A program made the position numbers and the translations under genes. A stretch of 64,000 bases of DNA from assembly GCF_014117325.1 (NCBI RefSeq), contig NZ_CP059732.1:1240001-1304000 (forward strand), given 5' to 3'. Source of the stretch: Spirosoma foliorum. Lineage in GTDB: Bacteria; Bacteroidota; Bacteroidia; Cytophagales; Spirosomataceae. Shown piece by piece: positions 26,455 through 35,600 of this stretch. The notes under the pieces are model-generated. The model worked only from the letters and a program-made list of their open reading frames with translations. It made no database searches and was not told where the DNA came from. The first letter of the stretch is position 1, and every line of letters starts with the position of its first letter.

Positions 26455-28554
26455 ATGACCAAAATCTATTTTCTTCTTGCCGTTACGCTTTCCCTTCTCA
26501 CTGGTTGGGCATCGGCGCAAACGCCTAAGCAGGATAAACTTCTGTTTGGCGTAGCGTATTACGATGAGTATATGCCCTACGAACGTCTGGACAAGGATAT
26601 TCAGATGATGAAAGAGGCTGGCATTAACGTCGTTCGTATTGCCGAGTCAACCTGGAGCACGGCCGAACCGCAAGATGGCGTGTTTGATTATTCCCACATC
26701 GACCGGGTTCTGAACGCCATGCACAAAGCGGGTATTCAGGTAGTTATCGGAACGCCTACCTATGCCGTGCCGACCTGGCTGGTCAAAAAATACCCTGATG
26801 TGTTGGCCGTTACGCCACAGGGTCCCAATCGGTACGGGGTTCGCCAGAATATGGACATTACCAATACGCACTTCCGGTTTCATGCCGAGCGCGTCATTCG
26901 GAAAATGCTGGAACACGTCAAATCGCACCCGGCTATTATTGGGTATCAGGTCGATAATGAAACGAAGCACTACAATACAACGGGCGATAACGTACAGGCT
27001 CTTTTTGTACAGTACATGAAGGAAAAGTACAAAACACTGGATGTTATTAACAAGGTATATGGGCTGGATTACTGGAGCAACCGAATCAATAACTGGGATG
27101 ATTTTCCCTCGACAGTCGGTACAATCAATGCCAGTTTGAGTGCGGAGTTTTCGAAATTTCAACGGAAACTCGTCACCGATTACCTGGCCTGGCAGGCCGC
27201 ACTCGTAAGAGAATACAAACGTCCCGATCAATTTATTACGCAAAACTTTGACCTTGATTGGCGGGGGTATTCGTATGGTATTCAGGCCGATGTCGATCAT
27301 TTTGCAGCAGCTAAAGCGATGGATGTTGCTGGCATCGACATTTACCACCCGACGCAGGACAAGCTTACGGGTATTGAAATTTCGTTAGGTGGTGACCTCA
27401 CACGTTCTATGAAGCTCGATGCGTCGAACCGTGGCAAAAATTACCTGGTGCTCGAAACCGAAGCGCAGGGATTTCCGCAGTGGGTGCCGTATCCGGGTCA
27501 ACTGCGGTTGCAGGCGTTTAGTCATCTGGCATCGGGGGCTAATATGCTGGAATACTGGCACTGGCATTCCATTCACAACTCTGTCGAAACGTACTGGAAA
27601 GGGTTATTGAGCCATGATTTTGAGCCTAACCCTACCTACGACGAAGCTAAAACTATTGGCCGTGATTTTGAAAAACTCAGCCCAAAGTTGGTTAATCTCA
27701 AAAAGACGAACTCCGTGGCCATGCTGTTCAGCAATGAAGCGCTGACAGGCTTCAATGCGTTTAGTTTTGGCTGGGGTGCCCGAGAAAAATACAACGATGT
27801 ATTGCGGCCCATGTACGATGCACTCTACCAGATGAATGTCGGCGTCGATTTCGTCGATCCAACCAGCACGAATCTGGAAAGCTATAAAGTGCTGATTGTA
27901 CCGGCTTTATATGCCGCGTCGGATGCGTTACTGAATCGACTGAACAATTTCGTAAAAAACGGTGGGCATATTGTTTACACGTTTAAAAGCGGATTCTCAG
28001 ACGAAAATGTAAAGGTGAGATCAACGCGTCAACCGGGTATTATCAACGAAGCCTGTGGCATTTACTATAGCCAGTTTACGTTTCCCGAGCATGTTTCGTT
28101 AAAAGATGATCCGTATAAAGTAGGCAAAGAACAAAATACGGTGAAGACCTGGATGGAGTTGATTACTCCAACTACTGCCAGTGTGTTAGCTTATTATGAT
28201 CATCCGGTTTGGGGTAACTACGCAGCCATCACCGAAAATAAGTATGGAAAAGGTTTTGCGACCTATATCGGCTGTATCACCAGCGATGCGATCCTGAAAA
28301 AAGTGCTGGAAGATGCCGTGAAAAAAGCAGGCGTATGGGGTCCAGATCAGCAATTAGCGTTTCCATTGATCACCAAATCGGGCGTCAATCAGCAGGGTAA
28401 AGCTATTCATTACTACTTCAATTATTCAGCCACTCCGGCTTCATTGACTTACTCCTATAAAGCGGGTAAAGAGCTGCTGTCCAATGGCGTTATTGCACCC
28501 AATGCGTCAGTCTCGCTGGAGCCTTGGGGTGTGAAAATCGTGGAGGAGAACTAG
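26455..28554 (+). CDS. GH42 beta-galactosidase, secreted
   Basis: A 699-residue exported beta-galactosidase, signal ending ASAQT near residue 22. The GH42 barrel shows GVAYYDEYMPYERLDKDIQM, EAGINVVRIAESTWSTAEP, RQNMDITNTHFRFHAERVIR, the acid/base Glu 169 in GYQVDNETKHY, and the nucleophile Glu at 334 or 336 in LVLETEAQGFPQW. A trimerisation-type domain (about residues 400-610, with LIVPALYAAS and GGHIVYTFKSGF) and a C-terminal beta domain follow. Galactan side chains of rhamnogalacturonan I are the likely source of substrate, given GH28, GH106 and esterases nearby. Last gene of the plus-strand cluster. Confidence 0.94.
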   Translation: MTKIYFLLAVTLSLLTGWASAQTPKQDKLLFGVAYYDEYMPYERLDKDIQMMKEAGINVVRIAESTWSTAEPQDGVFDYSHIDRVLNAMHKAGIQVVIGTPTYAVPTWLVKKYPDVLAVTPQGPNRYGVRQNMDITNTHFRFHAERVIRKMLEHVKSHPAIIGYQVDNETKHYNTTGDNVQALFVQYMKEKYKTLDVINKVYGLDYWSNRINNWDDFPSTVGTINASLSAEFSKFQRKLVTDYLAWQAALVREYKRPDQFITQNFDLDWRGYSYGIQADVDHFAAAKAMDVAGIDIYHPTQDKLTGIEISLGGDLTRSMKLDASNRGKNYLVLETEAQGFPQWVPYPGQLRLQAFSHLASGANMLEYWHWHSIHNSVETYWKGLLSHDFEPNPTYDEAKTIGRDFEKLSPKLVNLKKTNSVAMLFSNEALTGFNAFSFGWGAREKYNDVLRPMYDALYQMNVGVDFVDPTSTNLESYKVLIVPALYAASDALLNRLNNFVKNGGHIVYTFKSGFSDENVKVRSTRQPGIINEACGIYYSQFTFPEHVSLKDDPYKVGKEQNTVKTWMELITPTTASVLAYYDHPVWGNYAAITENKYGKGFATYIGCITSDAILKKVLEDAVKKAGVWGPDQQLAFPLITKSGVNQQGKAIHYYFNYSATPASLTYSYKAGKELLSNGVIAPNASVSLEPWGVKIVEEN

Positions 28555-28576
28555 GCTAATGTGTTGTCAGTTGGAT

Positions 28577-28664
28577 TTTTTTGTCATTTCGACCGTAGGG
28601 AGAAATCTCAAGCTTCGCAATAATCAAGCTTGAGATTTCTCCCTACGGTCGAAATGACAAAAAA
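28577..28664. repeat. Intergenic long hairpin, family A copy 4
   Basis: The longest copy: perfect 39-bp arms at 28577-28615 and 28626-28664 with a 10-bp loop. Core GACCGTAGGGAGAAATCTCA differs from all other copies on both arms. It lies between convergent GH42 and folA and touches the folA stop codon. Confidence 0.95.
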
Positions 28665-29165
28665 TCACCCCACTCGTTCATACTCCACAAAATCAAACGA
28701 CACCGCGTGGCGTTCATCGGTGGGATGCGGGCGTCGGCTAACTTCCTTCCACTCAGCTTTATCAAACGTAGGGAAATAAGTATCGCCTTCGAAAGCCTGA
28801 TGAATTTCGGTTAGATAAAGCGTTGTGGCAACAGGAAGAGCCATCGCATAGATTTCAGCACCACCAATCACGAAGATTTCATCGGTTGCGCGGTCGGCTT
28901 TTTTCGCTTTGTCAATCGCGTCCTCAAGCGAATGCACAACTGTCACACCGTCTGCGGTAAAATCAGGGTTGCGGGTAATTACAATGTTGGTTCTCTTTGG
29001 TAACGGTTTGCCCAGTGCTTCCAGTGATTTGCGGCCCATAATGATGGGATGATGGCTGGTTTTACGCTTAAAAAAAGCGAAGTCATCCGGCAAATGCCAG
29101 GGCATGTCGTTGTCGCGACCAATAACGCCGTTTTCTGCGACGGCGGAGATAAGACTGATTTTCAT
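28665..29165 (-). CDS. folA: Dihydrofolate reductase
   Basis: Reduces dihydrofolate to tetrahydrofolate with NADPH, cytoplasmic. The 166-residue length is standard. Motifs: ISAVAENGVIGRDNDMPWHL (substrate-binding Asp in PDD that follows), MGRKSLEALGKPLPKRTNIV, FVIGGAEIYAMAL and the LTEIHQAFEGDTYFP end. Upstream on the same strand are a YdjC-like deacetylase and fmt. Pairing of folA with fmt in one neighbourhood is logical because both depend on folate, but long gaps and a repeat (29170-29265) argue against a tight operon. Confidence 0.96.
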   Translation of the reverse strand: MKISLISAVAENGVIGRDNDMPWHLPDDFAFFKRKTSHHPIIMGRKSLEALGKPLPKRTNIVITRNPDFTADGVTVVHSLEDAIDKAKKADRATDEIFVIGGAEIYAMALPVATTLYLTEIHQAFEGDTYFPTFDKAEWKEVSRRPHPTDERHAVSFDFVEYERVG

Positions 29166-29169
29166 AATT

Positions 29170-29265
29170 TAATGAGTGAATGAGTGAATGAGTGAATGAG
29201 TGAATGAGTGATTGAGTGAATAAATGACGAATGTTTTTAGTCACTCAATCGCTCATTCACTCATT
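29170..29265. repeat. Intergenic inverted repeat, family D copy 2, with direct octamers
   Basis: Arms 29195-29219 and 29241-29265 pair at 24 of 25 positions. The left side is extended by about five direct copies of the octamer GAATGAGT (29170-29209). The right arm runs into the TGA stop codon of the YdjC-like gene, so gene end and repeat overlap. Confidence 0.85.
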
Positions 29266-30248
29266 CATAATTTTTTCCGTCGTTCCATCAACTCTTTCCA
29301 GGTGGTAACAATGATGCCTTCTTTTTCGACATAGGCCTTCAAGGCGGGGTCCATCATGCCCAGCATGTCGCCCTTACGGCTTTGGCCCGACGAGCTAATC
29401 AGGTCGAACGTAGGTGTAGGGGCTGTGCAGTGCATGATGATGTACGTGAGACCCGGCTTTACGGAATTAAGTAGGTCAATGAATTTCTGCGTTTTAAATT
29501 TCTGTAAGGCTTCGTCAGTTGCACCTGGTAAGTTATAACTGGTGATGCTACCGTCCAGATCATCCATAACTGGTAAGCCTGCGTCCCAGAGTTGCTTGCC
29601 TACCTGCTGCGCCAGTTTCTGCATGGGTTCTGGTACGTTGTTGGCCTTAAATATCAAGGACGCATGGCCAGCCGGAAAGAGAACTGGAATTTTTTCTTCG
29701 ATGGCTACCTTGGCATAAGTTCTAATAAATTTAGGATCAAAGAGCGTTCCCATGTGCGAATCCATATGCGTTGGCTGAACACCAAATGACCGATACCGAG
29801 CCAGTTGCGCCCGAATTTCTGCTTCTACTTCATCGGCCGATGCATGGGCAACCACCTGAGCTACTTCGGGCCAGAAACTCCCCTGCTCATCATACAAACC
29901 GGGTGCTTTATCGCGGCCTACCAGTGGATACCAGCGGTAGTTTTTCCATTCGGATGTTAGCGTCAGGTGAACGCCCGCATCAACGTTTGGATGTTTTTTG
30001 AGGTAATCAAAAAAGTGCGGCACCCAACCACAGGGCATCATGACGCTGGTTGAATTGGCAATGCCTTTATCGATGGCGTTAATCGTTCCAGCATTCGATT
30101 CGTAGCTCATCCCCGCATCATCGACGTGGAAAATAACGACTTTCTTGCCTTTCGGAAAGCCAAGTTTCTCCGCGTAGGTTTCGGTTTGGGCGTTGACAGA
30201 TAAGTGGGCGAGTATTGTGAGTAACAGGCAAGTAAGGAATAGTTTCAT
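29265..30248 (-). CDS. YdjC/ChbG-like carbohydrate deacetylase, secreted
   Basis: A 327-residue exported protein with signal MKLFLTCLLLTILAHLSVNA. The core matches YdjC/ChbG-type deacetylases: VVIFHVDDAGMSYESNAGTI (metal-binding Asp pair), VDAGVHLTLTSEW (His ligand), PTHMDSHMGTLFDPKF (second His group) and YIIMHCTAPTPTFDLISSSG. ChbG removes acetyl groups from chito-oligosaccharides; the substrate here is unknown and could be an acetylated plant or microbial glycan. Located between folA and fmt on the same strand. The signal peptide is unusual for ChbG itself, which is cytoplasmic, but common in Bacteroidota homologues. Confidence 0.88.
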   Translation of the reverse strand: MKLFLTCLLLTILAHLSVNAQTETYAEKLGFPKGKKVVIFHVDDAGMSYESNAGTINAIDKGIANSTSVMMPCGWVPHFFDYLKKHPNVDAGVHLTLTSEWKNYRWYPLVGRDKAPGLYDEQGSFWPEVAQVVAHASADEVEAEIRAQLARYRSFGVQPTHMDSHMGTLFDPKFIRTYAKVAIEEKIPVLFPAGHASLIFKANNVPEPMQKLAQQVGKQLWDAGLPVMDDLDGSITSYNLPGATDEALQKFKTQKFIDLLNSVKPGLTYIIMHCTAPTPTFDLISSSGQSRKGDMLGMMDPALKAYVEKEGIIVTTWKELMERRKKL

Positions 30249-30332
30249 AGATGATAGATCTAGGGAAATTTAGGTTCGTAAAAGCAGTACACTAGAAATC
30301 AAGTAAATCATTTAAATCCGGTAAATCCCGGT

Positions 30333-31256
30333 TCAAAGACGATTCCCCCGTAAAAACTCCTCGGTGGTCATGCGTCGTTTGCCTTCGGCTTGTAGGGCGT
30401 TAATCTGCAACCAGCCATCGGCAGCCCGAACCAGAATCGTTTTCTTATTATCCGTATAGGCTTCTCCAGGTTCAGCCGCAAACGGGGATTCGTTGGCTAG
30501 GGAAACATCGTAGAGTTTGAACACTTTCCCATTGATCAACGTCCAGGCCGATGGGTAAGGCGATAAGCCGCGCACGAAATTGCGAATGGCATGTGCCGAT
30601 TGATTCCAGTTGATCTCGGTAGTTTCCCGACTCAGTTTTGGGGCTGGCTTTAAGTCGCTGGCAACGGGTTGCGGGGTTCGAGGGTATTCTCCGGCTTCAA
30701 TGGCATGCACAGATTTTAACACCAGATTAGCCCCCCGTTCCATCAGTCGGTCATGCACGGTTCCGGCATTGTCATCGGGATAAATAGGCTCGAAATCCTG
30801 AAATATCATTTGCCCCGTATCAATCTCTTTTTCAATAAAAAAGGTCGTGACTCCCGTTTCGGTCTCCCCATTGATAATTGCCCAGTTGATGGGAGCGGCC
30901 CCTCTGTACTGAGGCAGCAATGACCCGTGTAAATTAAAGGTCCCGATGGTTGGCATTGCCCAGACAACTTCGGGAAGCATTCGAAAGGCAACCACTACTT
31001 GAAGGTCAGCCTGATAACTGGCTAATTGTTCCAGAAATGCAGGATCACGAAGCTTTTCGGGTTGCAAAACGGGTAAATTGGCCGCTTCGGCAGCTTTCTT
31101 TACCGGTGAAGGTGTTAACTGCAATCCACGACCTGACGGCCGGTCGGGAGCGGTGATGACGGCAACAACCTGGCATCCCGCGCCAAGGAGCCGATGTAGA
31201 GTGGCAACGGCGAAATCGGGCGTACCCATGAACACAATACGAAGCGAATTTGGCAT
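30333..31256 (-). CDS. fmt: Methionyl-tRNA formyltransferase
   Basis: Formylates initiator Met-tRNA using 10-formyl-tetrahydrofolate, cytoplasmic. The 307 residues match the family length. Motifs: RIVFMGTPDFAVATLHRLL, NLHGSLLPQYRGAAPINWAI (catalytic Asn-His region), ETGVTTFFIEKEIDTGQMI, and the C-terminal OB-type domain ending KRRMTTEEFLRG. Divergent from the greA leader/sRNA candidate; the shared gap is 306 bp. Essential-type housekeeping gene. Confidence 0.97.
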   Translation of the reverse strand: MPNSLRIVFMGTPDFAVATLHRLLGAGCQVVAVITAPDRPSGRGLQLTPSPVKKAAEAANLPVLQPEKLRDPAFLEQLASYQADLQVVVAFRMLPEVVWAMPTIGTFNLHGSLLPQYRGAAPINWAIINGETETGVTTFFIEKEIDTGQMIFQDFEPIYPDDNAGTVHDRLMERGANLVLKSVHAIEAGEYPRTPQPVASDLKPAPKLSRETTEINWNQSAHAIRNFVRGLSPYPSAWTLINGKVFKLYDVSLANESPFAAEPGEAYTDNKKTILVRAADGWLQINALQAEGKRRMTTEEFLRGNRL

Positions 31257-31297
31257 GAATCAGTTAATCAGTTTTTGCTAAGCCTGGCGGCTATATG

Positions 31298-31328
31298 TTG
31301 ATATAGCCGGGAAGTATTTCTATTTTTG
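31298..31328 (+). promoter_or_regulatory. Bacteroidota-type promoter upstream of greA leader
   Basis: TTG at 31298-31300 and TATTTTTG at 31321-31328 are separated by 20 bp, fitting the Bacteroidota -33 TTTG and -7 TAnnTTTG pattern. Expected transcription start is near 31335. Confidence 0.6.
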
Positions 31329-31334
31329 TATCAC

Positions 31335-31510
31335 TAATGCGTTGCTCCAAATGCGTCAGTATGTAATTGGCCGGTAAATAGCTCAGCCTATGCGACTAAC
31401 AATTTTTTATAACCCTGAACCGTTTGCTTCGGAAACCCGACGGCATCCCTGACGCGTCTGCAAAGAAAACCAATTTGGTTGCAGAACGGTCGGTGTACCG
31501 TTCTTTTTGT
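31335..31510 (+). ncRNA. Candidate small or leader RNA upstream of greA
   Basis: Between a promoter match (31298-31328) and an intrinsic terminator (31483-31508) lie about 170 nt with no good reading frame and several pairing segments. This fills most of the 306-bp gap between fmt and greA. In E. coli, greA is preceded by a terminator that yields the GraL transcripts; a similar arrangement here is an inference. It may be an independent sRNA or an attenuated leader. Confidence 0.5.
31483..31508 (+). terminator. Intrinsic terminator upstream of greA
   Basis: AGAACGGT (31483-31490) pairs with ACCGTTCT (31497-31504) around a six-base loop and is followed by TTTT, G and TTTTT. It ends about 55 bp before the greA start. 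Confidence 0.75.
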
Positions 31511-31562
31511 TTTTACGGAGCACACCAAACCAATGTGAATAACGAGTACGTATTATTTTATT

Positions 31563-32036
31563 ATGGCAAAGATTTCATATTACACAGAAGAAGGACTCAA
31601 CCGGCTGAAAGCTGAATTAGTTGATCTGAAAACGAAAGGGCGAACCGCAATTGCCCGCCAGATTGCCGAAGCCCGCGACAAAGGTGACCTTAGCGAAAAT
31701 GCTGAATATGATGCTGCTAAAGATGCACAAGGTCTTCACGAACTGAAAATATCGAAGCTCGAAGAAGTGCTATCCAATGCCCGGATTCTGGACGAATCGA
31801 CGATTGATACTTCGCAGGTATCAGTTCTGTCGAAAGTGAAGATCAAGAATAAGAAGAACGGTGCCGAAATGACCTACATGCTGGTTTCTGAAGAAGAAGC
31901 CGATTTAAAATCGGGTCGTATTTCAGTCGGTTCGCCAATTGGAAAAGGTCTGCTGGGCAAACGTGTTGGCGAGACCGCCGAAATCAAAGTACCCGCTGGC
32001 GTATTGGAGTTTGAAGTGATCGAGATAGCCCGATAA
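31563..32036 (+). CDS. greA: Transcription elongation factor GreA
   Basis: Rescues backtracked RNA polymerase by stimulating transcript cleavage. The 157-residue protein starts MAKISYYTEEGLNRLKAELV and has the N-terminal coiled coil with the acidic tip (ARDKGDLSENAEYDAAKDAQ) and the C-terminal FKBP-like domain with VSEEEADLKSGRISVGSPIG and GKRVGETAEIKVPAG. All positions agree with the family. Preceded by its own promoter/terminator leader and followed by a family E repeat and a HIT gene. Confidence 0.97.
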   Translation: MAKISYYTEEGLNRLKAELVDLKTKGRTAIARQIAEARDKGDLSENAEYDAAKDAQGLHELKISKLEEVLSNARILDESTIDTSQVSVLSKVKIKNKKNGAEMTYMLVSEEEADLKSGRISVGSPIGKGLLGKRVGETAEIKVPAGVLEFEVIEIAR

Positions 32037-32040
32037 AATA

Positions 32041-32121
32041 ATGGATAATGAATAATGTAAAATGGATAATGGGGACGGCTCCTATCCTGCATTATTCATT
32101 ATCCATTTTACATTATCCATT
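32041..32121. repeat. Intergenic repeat, family E copy 2, with permuted modules
   Basis: Both sides consist of ATGGATAATG, AATAATG and TAAA modules in inverse orientation, but the module order on the left is permuted relative to a true mirror. At least AATGTAAAATGGATAATG pairs fully with the right side. It lies between greA and the HIT gene and would be translated if the HIT gene used an earlier ATG at 32048. Confidence 0.8.
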
Positions 32122-32125
32122 AACT

Positions 32126-32515
32126 ATGCCTTCCATTTTCTCTCGCATCGTTGCTGGTGAGATACCGGCTCACAAAATCGCTGAAACCGATGATTATCTT
32201 GCTTTTCTGGATGTGATGCCTACGGCTACGGGGCATACACTGGTCATTCCTAAAAAAGAGGTCGATTATATTTTTGATCTGGATGATGAGTTGTATCTGG
32301 GCCTGATGGCATTTGCCAAAAAGATTGCTCCAGCTATCGAGAAAGCTATTCCTTGTAAGCGCATTGGGGTAGCGGTTGTCGGGCTGGAGGTGCCGCACGC
32401 ACACGTCCATTTAATTCCGCTCAATTCGATGGCGGATATGAATTTTCACAATAAATTGAAGCCAACGCAAGCCGAACTAGCCGAGACGGCAGAAAAGATC
32501 CGAGCGTTTTTATAA
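32126..32515 (+). CDS. HIT family nucleotide-binding hydrolase
   Basis: A 129-residue cytoplasmic protein of the histidine-triad family (Hint/HinT branch), which hydrolyses nucleotide phosphoramidates or adenylates. It begins MPSIFSRIVAGEIPAHKIAE and carries DVMPTATGHTLVIPKKEVDY and the triad VPHAHVHLIPL near residue 95. I start it at 32126: the additional 26 residues from an upstream ATG are pure translation of the family E repeat. A strong terminator follows at 32543. Confidence 0.93.
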   Translation: MPSIFSRIVAGEIPAHKIAETDDYLAFLDVMPTATGHTLVIPKKEVDYIFDLDDELYLGLMAFAKKIAPAIEKAIPCKRIGVAVVGLEVPHAHVHLIPLNSMADMNFHNKLKPTQAELAETAEKIRAFL

Positions 32516-32542
32516 ATAATAGTTACTTAAATTGTAACTTTA

Positions 32543-32576
32543 TAGAGCAATAAATAGTATTTATTGCTCTATTTTT
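32543..32576 (+). terminator. Intrinsic terminator after the HIT gene
   Basis: TAGAGCAATAAATA (32543-32556) is mirrored by TATTTATTGCTCTA (32558-32571) and followed by TTTTT. Confidence 0.85.
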
Positions 32577-32636
32577 ATGCCCATTCTGTATGACTAAGAG
32601 GTATTAAATTTGACTCTAATCATACAGAATGGGCAT
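32577..32636. promoter_or_regulatory. 17-bp inverted repeat enclosing a -7 box upstream of the metalloprotease
   Basis: ATGCCCATTCTGTATGA (32577-32593) and its perfect reverse complement (32620-32636) flank a TAAATTTG box (32605-32612) that fits the Bacteroidota -7 consensus. The layout looks like a regulated promoter with two half-sites, or a cruciform. The metalloprotease starts at 32661. Confidence 0.55.
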
Positions 32637-32660
32637 AAACATTTATACCACCGTGCTTCG

Positions 32661-35600
32661 ATGAAAAAAATCTACACTATGGCCTTTGTAGGCCTATTAC
32701 TCTTCCTTGAGACTTACGCCGTTGCTCAAACTTCTCTCCAATGTGGTATTAATGATAGCCACCTTCCAGATAGCACCATTCGGCTCATGGGGCAATTACC
32801 CCGACTCATGGCCAATCAGAAAGCCCGTAAAGCCGCTGGCGAACGAAACGTTTGCCGACTTGCCATTGAGATAGATTCGGATACGTATCTGGAATTTGAG
32901 AAAGATACCAACCGCATCCATAGTTTCTTTCTAGAGAGAATAGAATTAGTATCGAAGATTTTCGAACGTGAGATCAATACCCAGCTTGTAGTGGTTTATT
33001 TTCATATCTGGAAAGATACTGATGCTGATCCGTATCGAAATCAGCTGGATATTTTTAAGCTTCACTCCATTTTTAGCACAACTTGGGCAAGTAAGTTCAA
33101 TCAGATTGCCTATGATAAGCGTATCTATTTCCCTACAAAAGCAGTGACAGGGGCTGGTGGTTTGGGTGGAGGTGTTCAGGCTACCTGTGCTAATTTAGTT
33201 GACTTAAGTACTATTGCTCACGAACTGGGGCATTGTTTTGGTTCTCCTCATACACACTCTTGTTTCTGGCCTGGAGGCCCAATTGATTTTTGTTCTACTA
33301 TCGAAGGCGATTGCTATACGGGATCACTGCAAACCATAAAGGGAACCATAATGAGTTATTGCAGCAACAATGCTAATCTAACTTTCCACCCACTTTGTCA
33401 GGCTTTAATTACTGACTTTGCTGTTAAAAACTTGCCTAAACTTGCCATACCTGATAAGGCTCCAATCTTGCCCGCTCAATCTCTTCTAGCAGGGACGCCA
33501 TTTCTTTATTGGGACGGTCAGCCTTTAGCTGAACACTATGCTATTGAAATTGCAACTGATCCTGATTTTATGCAAAAAATTAGTAGTGATACCACCCTCG
33601 TCAATGGTTATGATATGAGTGCCTTGACGTTAGGTAAAGATTACTATGTACGGGTTCGATCAGTTAATAAATTTGGTGTGTCAAGTTGGTCATCGGTAGG
33701 GAAAGTCCAATTAGTAGGCACGAATGGTATCTTGCCCCCAACGTTAGTATTTCCTATTCAAGATCAACGGCAAATGCCATATAATGGGGACAAGCGGGAA
33801 TTTTTGGTAGAACCTGTTGAAGGGGCTACCAAGTATGAACTTCAGGCAGCCTCATCAACCGATTTACTGTTTAGATACCCGACCTCAACTATTTCGGGTA
33901 CGACATCTATCAGTCTTAGTTTGTATGCATCGGGTGCTATGCTATGGCGTGTGCGGGCAATAGCAGGTGACAAAAATGGCCCCTGGTCAACTATTCGGCG
34001 ATTTAGTGTAAATAAACCCTTTGTACAATTTTCTTTCTATTCCTATAGACTTGCCCCCCTTTCGTTTCCGTACATTTATTCTGCCTCTAGCAGTCAGATA
34101 AAAGTTCAAATAACGCTCGCTACTGATACTTTGTTTATAAAACCTCTGTCTGTAAGTGAGTTTCAGAATTCTAGTACTTATACAGGATATTTAGATAAAT
34201 TATCACCAAACACAACTTATTATTTAAAAGTAGAGGAAATCAATATCGGGTCGCCCTATTACCCCGTTGGTACGATAAGCCGATTTATACAGTCATTCCG
34301 AACAGGTAATACACCCCTATCATCACGCTGGTCGTTTGTAAATAGTGTTACACATCCTACACTTCCACAAGGAAGCACCGGCCCTTTGGTGGCTGGCACT
34401 AATTCTGTTTGGACTTTAGCGACTGATGGTCCTGTGCGTATCAGTCAAGATAGTCTGAAGCTACAACAGTTTAATCAAGAAACTAGCAAAGGGAAAATAG
34501 GTAATTTATCTGCTTTGTTAGCAGGTGATAGTGATGGTAATGTGTGGTTGACAAACCGAATATCGGTTAACATTTTTAAAAATAGCTTTTCTGTTCCATA
34601 CTACCAGTCTGGACGTATATTAGCCCAGACGCAGGAGCTAACCGAACGAATAACTTTTCGTGGTACGAATTTGCTTTCCAACTTTTTGGTTAATCCCCGT
34701 TTATATAATTCCTATAATGGAAGCCTTTATGGAATAGAAGCTGATAGTTTAGTTAAACTATATACGCCACCTGGCAATGAATCCATCGATAATACATTGT
34801 CGCAGTCGGGTATAATCTGGATCATTCAATCAAATTCATCGAGTACAACAGCTCGAAGCGAACTTGTACAACTGAACACTATTACACACACTAAGCAGAC
34901 CTTTAATGCTGATAACACACCACAACTAGGTAAATATTTACAGTATATGGCAATCGATAGACTTGGCAATTTGTGGGTGTCACAATCAGGTTCAACTACT
35001 GGATTTCCGCCTTTAGCCAAATTTAATGGCCAAACCTGGACAGCAATGAATCGTAGTTCGACGATGCCTATTTCATATGTAAGTAGCATGACAACCGACA
35101 GAGTTGGTAATCTCTATGTTATAGATAATTCGTCCTCGCCTGCACTATATAAGTATGATGGTATCGTCTGGAAGAAATTAACTGACTTAGAGCTTTATAA
35201 TAATTTAGGCTATATGACTGCCGATAGTCGGGGTGATATTTGGTTTTCAGGCGATTGTCAACTCATGCGTTACTCTCCTTGTCCTGATTTACCTACGCCC
35301 GACCTTACGGCATCTAGTAAAGTAATTGACGCTGGGGAAAACGTAACCTTGCAAGCGAGTGGCTGTTCGAATGTACTTTGGTCGTGGAGCAGCAAAACCG
35401 AAACTGTGAATGATAAGCTGGTACAGGGCACGAATCAGCTAATTGTACAACCAACAGTCAATACTACCTATCGAAGCCGATGTTACGTTGACGGAGGCTG
35501 TACAGGAGGTGAAGCAAGTCTAACGGTAAGTGTTGGTACAACGTTAAGGCTGACTAAATTAAACAAATCCATTTATTGCCAGAACGACTCGCTAATAGCC

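Noticed and set aside
26647..27348. 233-codon open frame on the minus strand
   Set aside because: It lies opposite the GH42 catalytic region and shows no signal, motif or start context.
29170..29219. Regular direct repeats resembling a CRISPR array
   Set aside because: The units are contiguous octamers without spacers and no cas gene is nearby; they form part of a family D inverted repeat.
32048..32125. Longer N-terminus for the HIT protein
   Set aside because: The 26 extra residues are translated from the family E repeat and are not part of the HIT family start.
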